A stretch of 64,000 bases of DNA from positions 176,051 to 240,050 of the forward strand of contig JAURMR010000041.1 in the NCBI GenBank assembly GCA_030830565.1. Reading direction: 5' to 3'. How positions within the stretch are numbered: the stretch's first letter is position 1; every line of letters starts with the position of its first letter. The DNA is from Acidimicrobiales bacterium (GTDB lineage Bacteria; Actinomycetota; Acidimicrobiia; Acidimicrobiales; Acidimicrobilacustridaceae). A model generated the notes under the pieces. That model was not told the DNA's origin, did not search any database, and saw only the letters and a list, made by a program, of their open reading frames with translations. Below, in pieces: positions 17,747-25,775 of the stretch. The position numbers and the translations under genes are program-made.

Positions 17747-18388
17747 ATGGCCAAGCCCCGTTCTCCAAAGGGTCGAGCAAAAGAGACGCTCGCTCGTCTC
17801 GACCTCGAATACCCCGATGCTCAGTGCGAACTCGACCATCGCAACCCCTATGAGTTGCTTGCAGCCACGATTCTCTCGGCGCAGTGCACCGATGTGCGCG
17901 TCAATCAGGTGACGCCGGCGTTATTCGCCCGATTCCCCTCCCCAGAGGATCTCTCTGTGGCGGATCCGCTTGAGGTGGAGGAGCTTGTGCGCAGCACCGG
18001 TTTCTATAAGAACAAAGCTCGGTCGCTCATCGGTATGGCCCAGGCGCTCGTTGAGCGTTACGGGGGAGAGGTTCCCTCCGCAATGGAGGACCTCGTGACT
18101 GTTCCCGGCGTTGGCCGAAAGACCGCGAACGTGGTGCGAAGTGTGGCGATGGACCTGCCGGGCCTTCCGGTCGATACGCATGTTGGTCGGCTCTCACTGC
18201 GACTCGGGCTTACCACCGAAACCGATCCGGTGAAGGTCGAATATGTGCTCAACGACATGATTCCGCCAGAGGATCGCGGCCGTTTCAGCCTTCTCCTGAT
18301 TCTTCATGGCCGTCGGGTCTGTGCTTCTCGCAAGGCCCGTTGCGTGGACTGTGTACTGGCGGACTACTGCCCATCAGCGACGCTCTGA
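17747..18388 (+). CDS. nth: Endonuclease III
   Basis: Base-excision-repair DNA glycosylase/AP lyase for oxidised pyrimidines. 213 residues, normal length. Helix-hairpin-helix VPGVGRKTANVV carries the catalytic Lys, and the catalytic Asp is in LPVDTHVGRLS. The C-terminal [4Fe-4S] loop has the standard C-x6-C-x2-C-x5-C spacing (CASRKARCVDCVLADYC). ILSAQCTDVRVNQVTPALF is the family N-terminal block. Followed at about 100 nt by a row of hairpins ending in a strong terminator. Confidence 0.96.
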   Translation: MAKPRSPKGRAKETLARLDLEYPDAQCELDHRNPYELLAATILSAQCTDVRVNQVTPALFARFPSPEDLSVADPLEVEELVRSTGFYKNKARSLIGMAQALVERYGGEVPSAMEDLVTVPGVGRKTANVVRSVAMDLPGLPVDTHVGRLSLRLGLTTETDPVKVEYVLNDMIPPEDRGRFSLLLILHGRRVCASRKARCVDCVLADYCPSATL

Positions 18389-18488
18389 ATCGTGACCGGA
18401 TGCGACCCCGGCCTCGGGGCCTAGTCCATAGAAATCTTTCACTCAATCACGGCGCGAGATCGTCAAATTTTCGCGCTATGTTGACCGG

Positions 18489-18585
18489 GTCAGGCTCCCG
18501 CCGCCTGACATGGTGACAATCATCTGGGATCCGCCGCCCAGTGTCACCTTGCCGACGCCCCCTTGTGGGGCGTCGGCGTCTTTTT
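18489..18585 (+). ncRNA. Candidate structured small RNA (three hairpins, C-rich loops, terminator)
   Basis: Three consecutive hairpins. First: GTCAGGC/GCCTGAC (18489-18495 with 18503-18509), loop TCCCGCC. Second: GGTGACA/TGTCACC (18512-18518 with 18542-18548) topped by CTGGG/CCCAG (18524-18528 with 18537-18541), loop ATCCGCCG. Third: an 11-bp perfect stem followed by a T-run. Two C-rich-loop hairpins ahead of a terminator resemble the actinobacterial 6C small RNA class, though the loops do not hold six consecutive C. A weak TATGTT box at 18477-18482 could start it. Alternatively it is the elaborate 3' end of the nth mRNA. Confidence 0.45.
18551..18585 (+). terminator. Rho-independent terminator after nth / small RNA
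   Basis: GCCGACGCCCC (18551-18561) pairs perfectly with GGGGCGTCGGC (18567-18577), loop CTTGT, followed by GTCTTTTT. The 11-bp GC stem plus five T is one of the two best terminators in the window. Confidence 0.85.
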
Positions 18586-18640
18586 GCCCCGAGGCGGGCG
18601 AGCCGGAACGAGGTATCGGTGGGTCTGCGAGACTGCGGGC

Positions 18641-18832
18641 GTGCACAACGAACGAGCCCAACTTTCAAGCGCAACCACAACGCTTGAGGAACTCCTTGAT
18701 CGGGTGAGCTCAACTGCCGAAGCAGTGCTGGCCGCAGGTGATGAATCTCTGGCTTCTGATCTGTTCGAAGTTGAGCGTTCCTTGCGCACCGCCCACCGCC
18801 GGCTGGTCTCGGCCACTCGCCGAGCGGGCTGA
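18641..18832 (+). CDS. Small conserved helical protein, unknown function
   Basis: 63 residues from a GTG at 18641, preceded at 6 nt by GAGACT, a near match to the window's -10 boxes. The sequence is predicted largely helical with regular hydrophobic spacing (LEELLDRVSSTAEAVL, then ASDLFEVERSLRTAHRRL). Small proteins with the pattern LFEVERSLR...RRL are common in actinobacteria and have no known role. An ATG at 18563 would give a longer frame, but its extra residues lie in the terminator and read as noise. Just upstream of hisD. Confidence 0.65.
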   Translation: MHNERAQLSSATTTLEELLDRVSSTAEAVLAAGDESLASDLFEVERSLRTAHRRLVSATRRAG

Positions 18833-18869
18833 ACCGGTAAACCTCTCCGGACCACGGCGGGCCGACCGC

Positions 18870-18875
18870 TAGCGT
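18870..18875 (+). promoter_or_regulatory. -10 box TAGCGT for the his operon
   Basis: TAGCGT ends 8 nt before the hisD GTG at 18884. No ribosome-binding site; predicted leaderless. The same hexamer precedes hisI and trpF. Confidence 0.5.
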
Positions 18876-18883
18876 CCTAGGTC

Positions 18884-20188
18884 GTGTTGAACCGACTTGA
18901 TCTTCGTGGACGTACCGGCGACAGCCTCGTTGCCGAGCTTCCGCGCCCGGATCCGGCGGGCGAAGGTCCCACCGATGCGGTTCGAGCGATCATCGCCCAG
19001 GTGCGTGCCGGTGGCGACGCCGCTGTGCGTGAACTCACTGAAAAGTTTGATGGCGTCGTTATTGCCGATTCGCGTGTGGGCCGACCGGAACTCGAAGCAG
19101 CGCTTGCAGAGATTCCAAACGAACTGGCTGATGCACTTCGCGAGGCTGCCGATGCCGTTCGCGAGTTCCATGTTGCGCAACTCCGCGAGGATCACACGGT
19201 TGTTCGGGGAGGAATTTCCGTTACCGGCCGTTCTGTTCCTGTTGATCGAGCGGGTTGCTATGTGCCGGGCGGACGCGGCGTGTATCCGTCGTCGGTGCTC
19301 ATGACCGTGATTCCTGCGCAGGTCGCTGGAGTTCCCGAAATTGTTCTGTGTGTGCCGCCCGATCGTGAGACGGGAAAGATTGCGCCGGCCACGCTTGCGG
19401 CTGCGGCGATTGCCGGCGCTGACGAAGTCCGGGCTATTGGCGGTGCACAAGCAATTGCGGCCATGGCCTATGGAACCGAAACGCTTCGTGCGGTCGACGT
19501 CATCGCCGGTCCGGGCAACGCATTCGTTGCCATCGCCAAACGCGAAGTCGCCGGCCAAGTTGGGGTTCCGATGGCCTTCGCCGGACCATCCGAAATTGTT
19601 GTGGTGGCCGACAACACCGCGCCGACGGATTTCATCGCGATCGATCTCATGGTGCAGGCCGAACATGGCCCCGATGGTCTCGCGTGGTTTGTTACGTGGG
19701 ATGAATCCGTGGCCGATGCCGTCGATGAGTCGCTCAGTCGTCTTATTGCGCAGGCACCGCGACAAAGTGAAATTGCATCCACCTTTGCATCGGGCGGATT
19801 CTGCGCTCTTGTCGACTCTCCCGAAGCAGCAATCGTCGTTGTGAATCATATCGCTGCAGAACACGTCGAAGTGATGACTGCCGACGCTTCATCTGTTGCA
19901 GCAGGCATCCGTCATGCCGGCGCGGTCTTCCTTGGTCCGCTTGCCCCTGCTTCGATTGGTGATTACGTCGCTGGCCCGAGCCATGTGCTGCCGACATTTG
20001 GCACCGCGCGCTTTGGTAGCGCGCTCACCGTTGATGACTTCACCAAGCAGGTGCACGTCATTGATGTCAATCGCGCAGGATTCGATGCTGCTGCTCCAGT
20101 GGTGGCGGCGATTGCCGATGCGGAAGGTTTCGCAACGCACGCCGAATCGGTTCGCCTCCGCTCGCGCGCGCTTGAGGCCGATTCATGA
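18884..20188 (+). CDS. hisD: Histidinol dehydrogenase
   Basis: NAD-dependent, zinc-containing enzyme oxidising histidinol to histidine in two steps; last step of the pathway. 434 residues. Family blocks: PVDRAGCYVPGGRGVYPSSVLMTVIPA, AIGGAQAIAAMAYGTE, IAGPGNAFVAIAKREV, GPSEIVVVAD, QAEHGPDGLAWFVTWD and NHIAAEHVEVM with zinc and general-base His/Glu residues. GTG start. First gene of hisD-C-B-H-A; its stop overlaps the hisC ATG by 4 nt (ATGA). Confidence 0.97.
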   Translation: MLNRLDLRGRTGDSLVAELPRPDPAGEGPTDAVRAIIAQVRAGGDAAVRELTEKFDGVVIADSRVGRPELEAALAEIPNELADALREAADAVREFHVAQLREDHTVVRGGISVTGRSVPVDRAGCYVPGGRGVYPSSVLMTVIPAQVAGVPEIVLCVPPDRETGKIAPATLAAAAIAGADEVRAIGGAQAIAAMAYGTETLRAVDVIAGPGNAFVAIAKREVAGQVGVPMAFAGPSEIVVVADNTAPTDFIAIDLMVQAEHGPDGLAWFVTWDESVADAVDESLSRLIAQAPRQSEIASTFASGGFCALVDSPEAAIVVVNHIAAEHVEVMTADASSVAAGIRHAGAVFLGPLAPASIGDYVAGPSHVLPTFGTARFGSALTVDDFTKQVHVIDVNRAGFDAAAPVVAAIADAEGFATHAESVRLRSRALEADS

Positions 20189-21249
20189 TTACGCCTCGCG
20201 ACGACGTCGCGCTTATGGACGGCTACCACTCTCCTCAGGTCGACGTCGCTGTTCGTCTGAACACAAACGAATCGCCCGATTCACCTCCGGAGGAATGGAA
20301 AGACGCAATCGCCGAAGCGCTTGGTTCCATCGAATGGAATCGATATCCCGATCGCGCTGCAACGGAACTCCGTACCAAGATCGGCGCACTTCACGGCGTC
20401 GGGCCCGAACAGATCTTTGTGGCCAATGGTTCCAACGAAGTTCTGCAGACAGTCATGCTCACCTTTGGTGGCCCTGGCCGCACCGCAGCGGTGTGGGAAC
20501 CCACCTATGCGTTGCACAGTCACATCTCACGCATCACCGGAACGGCGGTGGTTGAAGGCGAACGCGCCGTTGATTTCTCGACCGACCTTTCCGAGGTTCG
20601 CCGTGTCATCGACCTCGCCAAACCTCAGGTCAGTTTTTTGTGCTCGCCGAACAATCCAACTGGTGTTGTCGACGAGGAGGCAACGGTTCGTGCGGTGCTC
20701 GACATGGTGACTGCGGTCGATGGGCTTCTCGTTGTCGACGAGGCCTACGGCCAGTTCGCCCCATGGTCGGCCGATGTTCTCATTGCCGATGACGTGCCAC
20801 TTGTTGTGAGTCGAACGTTCTCAAAGACTTGGTCGATGGCTGCGTCTCGCCTCGGGTATCTCGTTGGTCCGGCCTGGATCATCGCTGAACTCGAAAAGGT
20901 TGTCCTGCCATACCACCTCGACGCGTTCAAGCAGGCTGCTGGAACGTTGGCGCTCGCGCATGTCGAAGAAATGAACGAGCGCGTCAGTCGTTTGGTTGAG
21001 GAACGAGGACGGTTAGTCGCTCGACTGTCAGAGCTCGATGTCGATGTGTGGCCCTCTGGCGCCAACTTTGTGCTGTTCCGACCGCGTTCAATCGACGGCA
21101 GCGATGTGTGGCAGCGCTTGGTTGACCGCTCTGTGCTTGTTCGTAATTGTTCATCGTGGCCGCGCCTTGAAGGCTGTTTGCGTGTCACGATCGGAACACC
21201 CGGTGAGGACGATTCGTTCCTTTCCGCTCTTGAGGAGGCCCTCCAGTGA
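20185..21249 (+). CDS. hisC: Histidinol-phosphate aminotransferase
   Basis: PLP-dependent aminotransferase converting imidazole acetol-phosphate to histidinol-phosphate. 354 residues. VRLNTNESPDSPP near the N-terminus, SPNNPTGVV, VVDEAYGQF with the Asp contacting the PLP ring nitrogen, and SRTFSKTWSMAASRLGYLVG with the PLP Lys fit HisC. The operon position makes HisC much more likely than another class I aminotransferase. Overlaps hisD and hisB by 4 nt each (ATGA, GTGA). Confidence 0.95.
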   Translation: MITPRDDVALMDGYHSPQVDVAVRLNTNESPDSPPEEWKDAIAEALGSIEWNRYPDRAATELRTKIGALHGVGPEQIFVANGSNEVLQTVMLTFGGPGRTAAVWEPTYALHSHISRITGTAVVEGERAVDFSTDLSEVRRVIDLAKPQVSFLCSPNNPTGVVDEEATVRAVLDMVTAVDGLLVVDEAYGQFAPWSADVLIADDVPLVVSRTFSKTWSMAASRLGYLVGPAWIIAELEKVVLPYHLDAFKQAAGTLALAHVEEMNERVSRLVEERGRLVARLSELDVDVWPSGANFVLFRPRSIDGSDVWQRLVDRSVLVRNCSSWPRLEGCLRVTIGTPGEDDSFLSALEEALQ

Positions 21250-21860
21250 GTGCAACACGAACCGACGATGGTCGCCGAGCGGCAACAGTTGCTCGCGCAA
21301 CCTCAGAAACGTCCATCGTCATCGAAATCGATCTTGATGGTGAAGGCCGTCACGAAACCTCGACCGGTCTGCCGTTCTTCGATCACATGCTCGCCCAACT
21401 TGGTCGCCATGGCGGTTTCAATCTCATCGTGAAGGCCGAAGGCGATCTCCAGATCGACGCTCACCACACCGTTGAAGACGTGGGTATCGCTCTTGGCGAA
21501 GCATTTGCTGTCGCGCTCGGCAACAAAGCGGGTGTTCGCCGCTTTGCGTCGAATCGAGTCCCGCTCGATGAAGCCCTTGTCGATGTCGCTCTCGATCTTT
21601 CCGGCCGCCCATTCCTCGTCTACGAGGTTGAATTTCCTGGGCAGAAGATTCTCAGTGATCCGCCCTTCGATCCTCAACTCATCGAGGAGTTCTGGCGCGC
21701 GTTCGCAACGTCGGCGGCGCTCACTCTGCACATCTCTTTGGTTCGCGGCGTGAACACTCACCACATCGTCGAAGCGACGTTCAAAAGCGTTGCCCGTTCG
21801 CTTCGTGACGCCGTTCGTGTCGAAGGTGGGGGAGTCCCCTCCACCAAGGGCGTGTTGTGA
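21246..21860 (+). CDS. hisB: Imidazoleglycerol-phosphate dehydratase
   Basis: Mn-dependent dehydratase making imidazole acetol-phosphate. 204 residues, the monofunctional form without the phosphatase domain. Metal-binding blocks TGLPFFDHMLAQLGRHGGF, DAHHTVEDVGIALGEA and NTHHIVEATFKSVARSLRDA are all present. GTG start within a GTGA overlap with hisC; the stop likewise overlaps the hisH GTG. The histidinol-phosphate phosphatase must be encoded elsewhere. Confidence 0.96.
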   Translation: MSATRTDDGRRAATVARATSETSIVIEIDLDGEGRHETSTGLPFFDHMLAQLGRHGGFNLIVKAEGDLQIDAHHTVEDVGIALGEAFAVALGNKAGVRRFASNRVPLDEALVDVALDLSGRPFLVYEVEFPGQKILSDPPFDPQLIEEFWRAFATSAALTLHISLVRGVNTHHIVEATFKSVARSLRDAVRVEGGGVPSTKGVL

Positions 21861-22495
21861 CCAACGATGTCCGGCCGCTTGTTGCGGTTCTCGACTACGG
21901 GATTGGCAATCTGCGTTCAGCGCAAAAAGCGCTTGAGCGCGTGGGCGCCGACGCGCGCCTCACTGCCGATGGCGGACTCATTGCTGATGCTGACGCCGTA
22001 GTTCTTCCCGGTGTTGGTGCATTCGGCGCGTGCATGGACGCATTGCGTGACTGTCGACTCGACGAGGTCGCTGTTGCTGCGGCGAACGATGATCGTCCGT
22101 TCCTTGGCGTTTGTGTCGGTATGCAGATGTTGTACGAAGGATCCGAGGAATCACCTGGCGCTGCAGGGCTTGGTGTGCTGCCGGGTCGACTCCGGCTTCT
22201 ACCCGACACTGTCAAGCGGCCACAGATGCAATGGAACCTTGTTGATGTTCGTCGGCCAAGCCATCTCTTCGCGACTGTGGAAGATCCGGTGTGGGTGTAT
22301 TTCGTTCACTCTTATGCCGCCGACGCTGACGGCGAATCTGTGGTTGCGACCTGCGACTACGGCGGTCCCGTTGCGGCGGCGGTCGAACGAGATGGGTTGT
22401 GGGCCACGCAATTCCATCCCGAAAAATCGGGAACGGTTGGACTTGAACTTCTGCGGGGTTTTGTTGACGCCGCTCGTCTGAAGGTTGGAAGTTGA
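21857..22495 (+). CDS. hisH: Imidazole glycerol phosphate synthase, glutaminase subunit
   Basis: Class I glutamine amidotransferase that supplies ammonia to HisF. 212 residues. Nucleophile Cys in FLGVCVGMQMLYEGSEE; catalytic His-Pro-Glu in QFHPEKSGTVGLELL. VLDYGIGNLRSAQKALERVG is the family opening. The last stop base overlaps the first base of hisA (TGATG). The partner hisF lies two genes downstream. Confidence 0.96.
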   Translation: MTNDVRPLVAVLDYGIGNLRSAQKALERVGADARLTADGGLIADADAVVLPGVGAFGACMDALRDCRLDEVAVAAANDDRPFLGVCVGMQMLYEGSEESPGAAGLGVLPGRLRLLPDTVKRPQMQWNLVDVRRPSHLFATVEDPVWVYFVHSYAADADGESVVATCDYGGPVAAAVERDGLWATQFHPEKSGTVGLELLRGFVDAARLKVGS

Positions 22496-23226
22496 TGGAG
22501 TTGTATCCCGCCATTGATCTGCTCAACGGTCATGCCGTACGTCTGTATCAGGGTGACTACGCACGCGAAACCATTTACAACAACGATCCAGTTGCGCAGG
22601 CCAAGGTGTTTGCCGACGCAGGTGCTCGTTGGATTCACGTGGTGGATCTCGATGCGGCACGTACAGGTTCGCCGCTCAATCGCGAAGTCATCGCTGCGAT
22701 CTGCGATGCGGTCGACGTGCCGATTCAAACTGGTGGCGGCGTGCGCAGCGAAGGAGCGGCCGATGCATTGTTCGACGCTGGTGTTTCCCGCGTTGTTCTC
22801 GGAACTGCTGCTCTCGAAAATCCGGATCTCGTTCGCAAACTGGCGTCACGCCACGCCGTGGCCGTTGGTCTCGATGCTCGTGGTCGCGAAGTTGCAGTGC
22901 GCGGATGGGAAGAAGGATCGGGTCAGGATCTCCTCGACGTTGCCCGCGGATTCGCTGATGCGGGTGTCGAAGCTCTGATCGTCACCGAGATTGGTCGAGA
23001 TGGAACCCTCGAAGGCCCAGATCTCGACGGCCTTGGCGAAGTTCTTGAAGCCACCGAACTTCCTGTCATCGCATCGGGTGGCGTTGGAACGCTTGCGGAC
23101 ATTGCCGCTCTTGAAGCGCTCCGTTCTGCTGGTCGTCGTCTGTCCGGCGCGATCGTTGGACGAGCACTCTATGAAGGTGCATTCACGTTGCAGGACGCGC
23201 TTGGAGCGGTTCGTCGAAACCCCTGA
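22495..23226 (+). CDS. hisA: ProFAR isomerase
   Basis: TIM-barrel isomerase acting on the ProFAR intermediate. 243 residues. Asp in [20 protein letters not shown] and in [15 protein letters not shown] are the usual acid/base pair; [12 protein letters not shown] and [13 protein letters not shown] are phosphate-binding loops. In many actinobacteria the same enzyme (PriA) also does the TrpF reaction, but a separate trpF is present at 31.7 kb, so this is probably monofunctional. ATG 22495 is preferred over a TTG 3 nt upstream. Confidence 0.94.
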   Translation: MELYPAIDLLNGHAVRLYQGDYARETIYNNDPVAQAKVFADAGARWIHVVDLDAARTGSPLNREVIAAICDAVDVPIQTGGGVRSEGAADALFDAGVSRVVLGTAALENPDLVRKLASRHAVAVGLDARGREVAVRGWEEGSGQDLLDVARGFADAGVEALIVTEIGRDGTLEGPDLDGLGEVLEATELPVIASGGVGTLADIAALEALRSAGRRLSGAIVGRALYEGAFTLQDALGAVRRNP

Positions 23227-23248
23227 AGTCGTGAATCGTTCGCGGTCC

Positions 23249-23254
23249 TAGACT
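23249..23254 (+). promoter_or_regulatory. -10 box TAGACT, internal promoter before the methyltransferase gene
   Basis: TAGACT is followed by 6 nt and then ATG 23261. It would allow the methyltransferase and hisF to be expressed apart from hisD-A. Confidence 0.5.
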
Positions 23255-23260
23255 TCAGCG

Positions 23261-23884
23261 ATGGATGCTTCGGACTGGAATGCGCGATACGACACGTCTG
23301 AGCTCATTTGGAAGGGCGAACCAAATCAGTTTCTTCCTCCCGAGGTTGCCGATCTCACCCCAGGAACCGCAGTCGATCTCGCATGTGGCGAAGGTCGAAA
23401 TGCGGTTTGGTTGGCCAAACAAGGCTGGACCGCAACTGGCGTCGATTTCTCGGATGTGGGCATTGAAAAGGGTCGGAAGCTTGCCGCAGAAAACGGTGTT
23501 GACGCGACTTGGGTCGTTGCTGACGTCACTACGTGGGAACCGCCGACGGACGGCTATGACCTCGTTGCGGTTTTCTATCTGCAACTTGGCGCCGAAGAAC
23601 GACGGGCATCGATGATCACCGCCGTTCGCGCTCTTGGGGTTGGCGGAACCTTGGTCTTAGTTGGCCATGACCTTCTCAACCTGACCGAAGGCTGCGGAGG
23701 TCCGCAGAATCCCGCGTTCTTGCTGACGGCCGAAGACATCATTGACGATCTCACTGCAGCCGAGATCGTGCTCGACGTTGAACTCGTGACCGAGAAGTCG
23801 GGTCGCGTCGAGCGTTCCGTCACAACCGACGATGGCGAACGTACGGCAATCGACACGCTTGTTCGTGTGCGACGTGTGGCCTGA
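23261..23884 (+). CDS. Class I SAM-dependent methyltransferase in the his cluster
   Basis: 207 residues. Motif I is [17 protein letters not shown], the acidic residue ending strand beta2 is in [13 protein letters not shown] and VVADVTTW is motif II. The opening [20 protein letters not shown] resembles TehB/thiopurine-type small-molecule methyltransferases. Substrate unknown. It interrupts hisA and hisF, has its own predicted leaderless promoter, and ends 5 nt before hisF. No link to histidine synthesis is known for this family; it may be a passenger, or a methyltransferase of a histidine derivative, which would be speculation. Confidence 0.85.
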   Translation: MDASDWNARYDTSELIWKGEPNQFLPPEVADLTPGTAVDLACGEGRNAVWLAKQGWTATGVDFSDVGIEKGRKLAAENGVDATWVVADVTTWEPPTDGYDLVAVFYLQLGAEERRASMITAVRALGVGGTLVLVGHDLLNLTEGCGGPQNPAFLLTAEDIIDDLTAAEIVLDVELVTEKSGRVERSVTTDDGERTAIDTLVRVRRVA

Positions 23885-23889
23885 TCACG

Positions 23890-24663
23890 ATGAAGACTGC
23901 ACGCATTATTCCCTGCCTTGATGTCACTGATGGTCGCGTCGTGAAGGGCGTGAACTTCGTTGGCCTGCGCGACGCCGGCGACCCTGTCGAACTTGCCGCT
24001 CGATACGACGCCGACGGAGCCGATGAGCTCGTTTTCCTCGACATCACGGCAACCTCTGACGGCCGCGAGACCATGGTCGATGTTGTGCGTCGCACAGCTG
24101 AGCAAGTGTTCATTCCGTTCACGATTGGTGGCGGAATCCGAACTGTTGACGACGCTCGCACAATGTTGCGTGCCGGCGCTGACAAAGTCTCGGTCAATAG
24201 CGCTGCAGTGGCTCGGCCAGAACTCATTAGTGAAATCGCTGAAGTGTTCGGAAACCAATGTGTTGTCTGTGCCATTGACGCGCGTCTCCGTGCCGAAGAT
24301 GGAAGCGCCAGCGAAGGCTGGGAGGTTTATGTCGCCGGAGGCCGTACGCCAACCGGAATCGATGTCGTCGAGTGGGCGCAACGAGCTGAATCCCTAGGCG
24401 CGGGCGAAATTCTTCTGACCTCAATGGACCGTGACGGCACCCGAGACGGATTCGATCTCGAACTCACCTCCGCTGTCTCAACGGCTGTCGGTGTTCCTGT
24501 CATTGCGTCAGGTGGCGTCGGAACCCTCGATCATTTGGTCGATGGCGTCGTTGCGGGCGGAGCCGATGCCGTGTTGGCCGCGTCAATCTTTCACTTCGAC
24601 GATCACGCAATTGCCGAAGCAAAAGAACACATGATTGCGGCCGGAGTCAACGTCCGTCCGTAG
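23890..24663 (+). CDS. hisF: Imidazole glycerol phosphate synthase, cyclase subunit
   Basis: TIM-barrel cyclase that uses HisH-derived ammonia to form IGP and AICAR. 257 residues. Catalytic Asp in [19 protein letters not shown] and Asp in VVCAIDARL; phosphate loops [14 protein letters not shown] and [12 protein letters not shown]. The start is 5 nt after the methyltransferase stop without a clear ribosome-binding site. The convergent hydrolase gene ends 12 nt downstream. Confidence 0.97.
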   Translation: MKTARIIPCLDVTDGRVVKGVNFVGLRDAGDPVELAARYDADGADELVFLDITATSDGRETMVDVVRRTAEQVFIPFTIGGGIRTVDDARTMLRAGADKVSVNSAAVARPELISEIAEVFGNQCVVCAIDARLRAEDGSASEGWEVYVAGGRTPTGIDVVEWAQRAESLGAGEILLTSMDRDGTRDGFDLELTSAVSTAVGVPVIASGGVGTLDHLVDGVVAGGADAVLAASIFHFDDHAIAEAKEHMIAAGVNVRP

Positions 24664-24675
24664 TTCTGAATTCGT

Positions 24676-25323
24676 TTACATCGCGAGTTGCGCGTCGATG
24701 CGCGCAACGATGAGCGCAGCGACTTTGTGTGTGCGTCCGACAAAGAAATGATCGGCGCCAGCCACGGCAACAACTTCGGTGTTCAGCCACGTTGCGGTCG
24801 CATCGATGGCTGACGCTGGGTCTCGGAATTGGTCGTGTTCTGGAACGATCAGCAACTTCGGTCGCGGATCTGCACCAGCTGCGGCACTGAGGTCCTCAAG
24901 AGGAAGGACGCGTAGTGGGGGAGCACAAGCCAGCCAAGCCGAAATTCGCGGGTCGAGTACCGAGAGGGATGTGTCCGCGCCGAATGACCATCCTGAAACG
25001 AAGAGGGGAAGTGTGGGGCAAGCGGCGCTCATCGCGTCGATCGCGGCGACGATGTCGAGGGCTTCGCCGACACCGAACTCATGCTCGCCCTCAGAGGTGC
25101 CAACGCCGCGGAAGTTGAAGCGCAGCACCGCCAAACCCGACGAGGGCAACGACCGGAAAAGTTCGCTGGTGACGAGCGAGGTCATGTTCCCGCCCTGTTG
25201 AGGGTGGGGATGGCAAAGAACGACCGCAGCTCGTGCCCCTTCGGGAACGATCAGTTCGGCTTCAAGCGAAAGCCCATCGGCGGTAGCGAAGCGGAGAGAG
25301 TGGGGCGCGAAGTCGTCGGTCAC
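24676..25323 (-). CDS. Alpha/beta hydrolase, CC_0181/YqiA-like serine hydrolase
   Basis: 215 residues. CHPHPQQGGNMTSLV and RFNFRGVGTSEG are the marks of a common bacterial hydrolase branch of unknown substrate. Nucleophile Ser in VSGWSFGADTSL, acid in PEHDQFRDP, catalytic His in AGADHFF. Cytosolic, no signal peptide. GTG start; a TACCGT box 8 nt upstream overlaps, as a shared palindrome, the box of the divergent co-chaperonin gene. Confidence 0.82.
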   Translation of the reverse strand: MTDDFAPHSLRFATADGLSLEAELIVPEGARAAVVLCHPHPQQGGNMTSLVTSELFRSLPSSGLAVLRFNFRGVGTSEGEHEFGVGEALDIVAAIDAMSAACPTLPLFVSGWSFGADTSLSVLDPRISAWLACAPPLRVLPLEDLSAAAGADPRPKLLIVPEHDQFRDPASAIDATATWLNTEVVAVAGADHFFVGRTHKVAALIVARIDAQLAM

Positions 25324-25331
25324 GGGTGGAG

Positions 25332-25341
25332 ACGGTACCGT
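25332..25341. promoter_or_regulatory. Shared palindromic bidirectional promoter ACGGTACCGT
   Basis: The 10-bp palindrome reads TACCGT on both strands. Plus-strand TACCGT (25336-25341) is 6 nt before the GroES-like GTG at 25348; minus-strand TACCGT (25332-25337) is 8 nt before the hydrolase GTG at 25323. Each predicts a leaderless transcript, so one symmetric element may serve both directions. Confidence 0.5.
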
Positions 25342-25347
25342 CGTGTT

Positions 25348-25716
25348 GTGCCCTCATCGCAGACCACCGATCGACTGACCGAAGGCGTTGGCGCCGACGG
25401 CGAAAAACTTCCTATCCAAATGCTGAACGATCGCGTTCTTGTGCACTTGGGTGGTCCTGAAGGGGAGCGTCGTTCAACCGGCGGCATTCTCATTCCAGCA
25501 ACTGCTCAAATCGGAAAGCGATTGGTGTGGGCTGAAGTCATGGCAGTCGGTCCAAACGTTCGGTCGATGGAGCAAGGTGATCAAGTGCTCTTCAGTCCCG
25601 AGGATCGCTATGAGGTCGAGGTCCGGGGTGAGGACTACATCATCTTGCGTGAACGAGATGTTCACGCGGTTGCCTCCGAACGCCTTTCCGAGGGAAGTAC
25701 CGGGCTCTACCTCTAA
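25348..25716 (+). CDS. GroES-like co-chaperonin (cpn10 family), not paired with groEL
   Basis: 122 residues from GTG 25348. From about residue 25 it follows the cpn10 fold: MLNDRVLVHLGG, mobile loop RRSTGGILIPATA, VWAEVMAVGPN, GDQVLFSPEDRYEVEV and YIILRERDVHAV. About 24 extra N-terminal residues and a C-terminal tail are unlike canonical GroES, and no groEL follows. It is probably a second, divergent cpn10 found in some actinobacteria; partner and role unknown. An open frame extends further upstream to 25081, but that part is antisense to the hydrolase gene. Confidence 0.78.
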   Translation: MPSSQTTDRLTEGVGADGEKLPIQMLNDRVLVHLGGPEGERRSTGGILIPATAQIGKRLVWAEVMAVGPNVRSMEQGDQVLFSPEDRYEVEVRGEDYIILRERDVHAVASERLSEGSTGLYL

Positions 25717-25747
25717 CCGAGGATCAGTCGGAAAACCCGTTCCTCGG
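25717..25747 (+). terminator. Hairpin after the GroES-like gene
   Basis: CCGAGGA (25717-25723) pairs with TCCTCGG (25741-25747) across a 17-nt loop. There is no T-run, so it may be only a weak terminator or an RNA 3'-end stabiliser. Confidence 0.3.
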
Positions 25748-25763
25748 CAGTCAGGCCCGCCGC

Positions 25764-25769
25764 TAGCGT
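25764..25769 (+). promoter_or_regulatory. -10 box TAGCGT for hisI-trpE
   Basis: TAGCGT plus 6 nt, then hisI ATG at 25776. Predicted leaderless promoter for the hisI-trp unit. Confidence 0.55.
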
Positions 25770-25775
25770 GGCGCC

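Noticed and set aside
18884..19864. A 331-codon minus-strand frame opposite hisD
   Set aside because: hisD is unmistakable on the other strand, and the frame has no recognisable domain or promoter.
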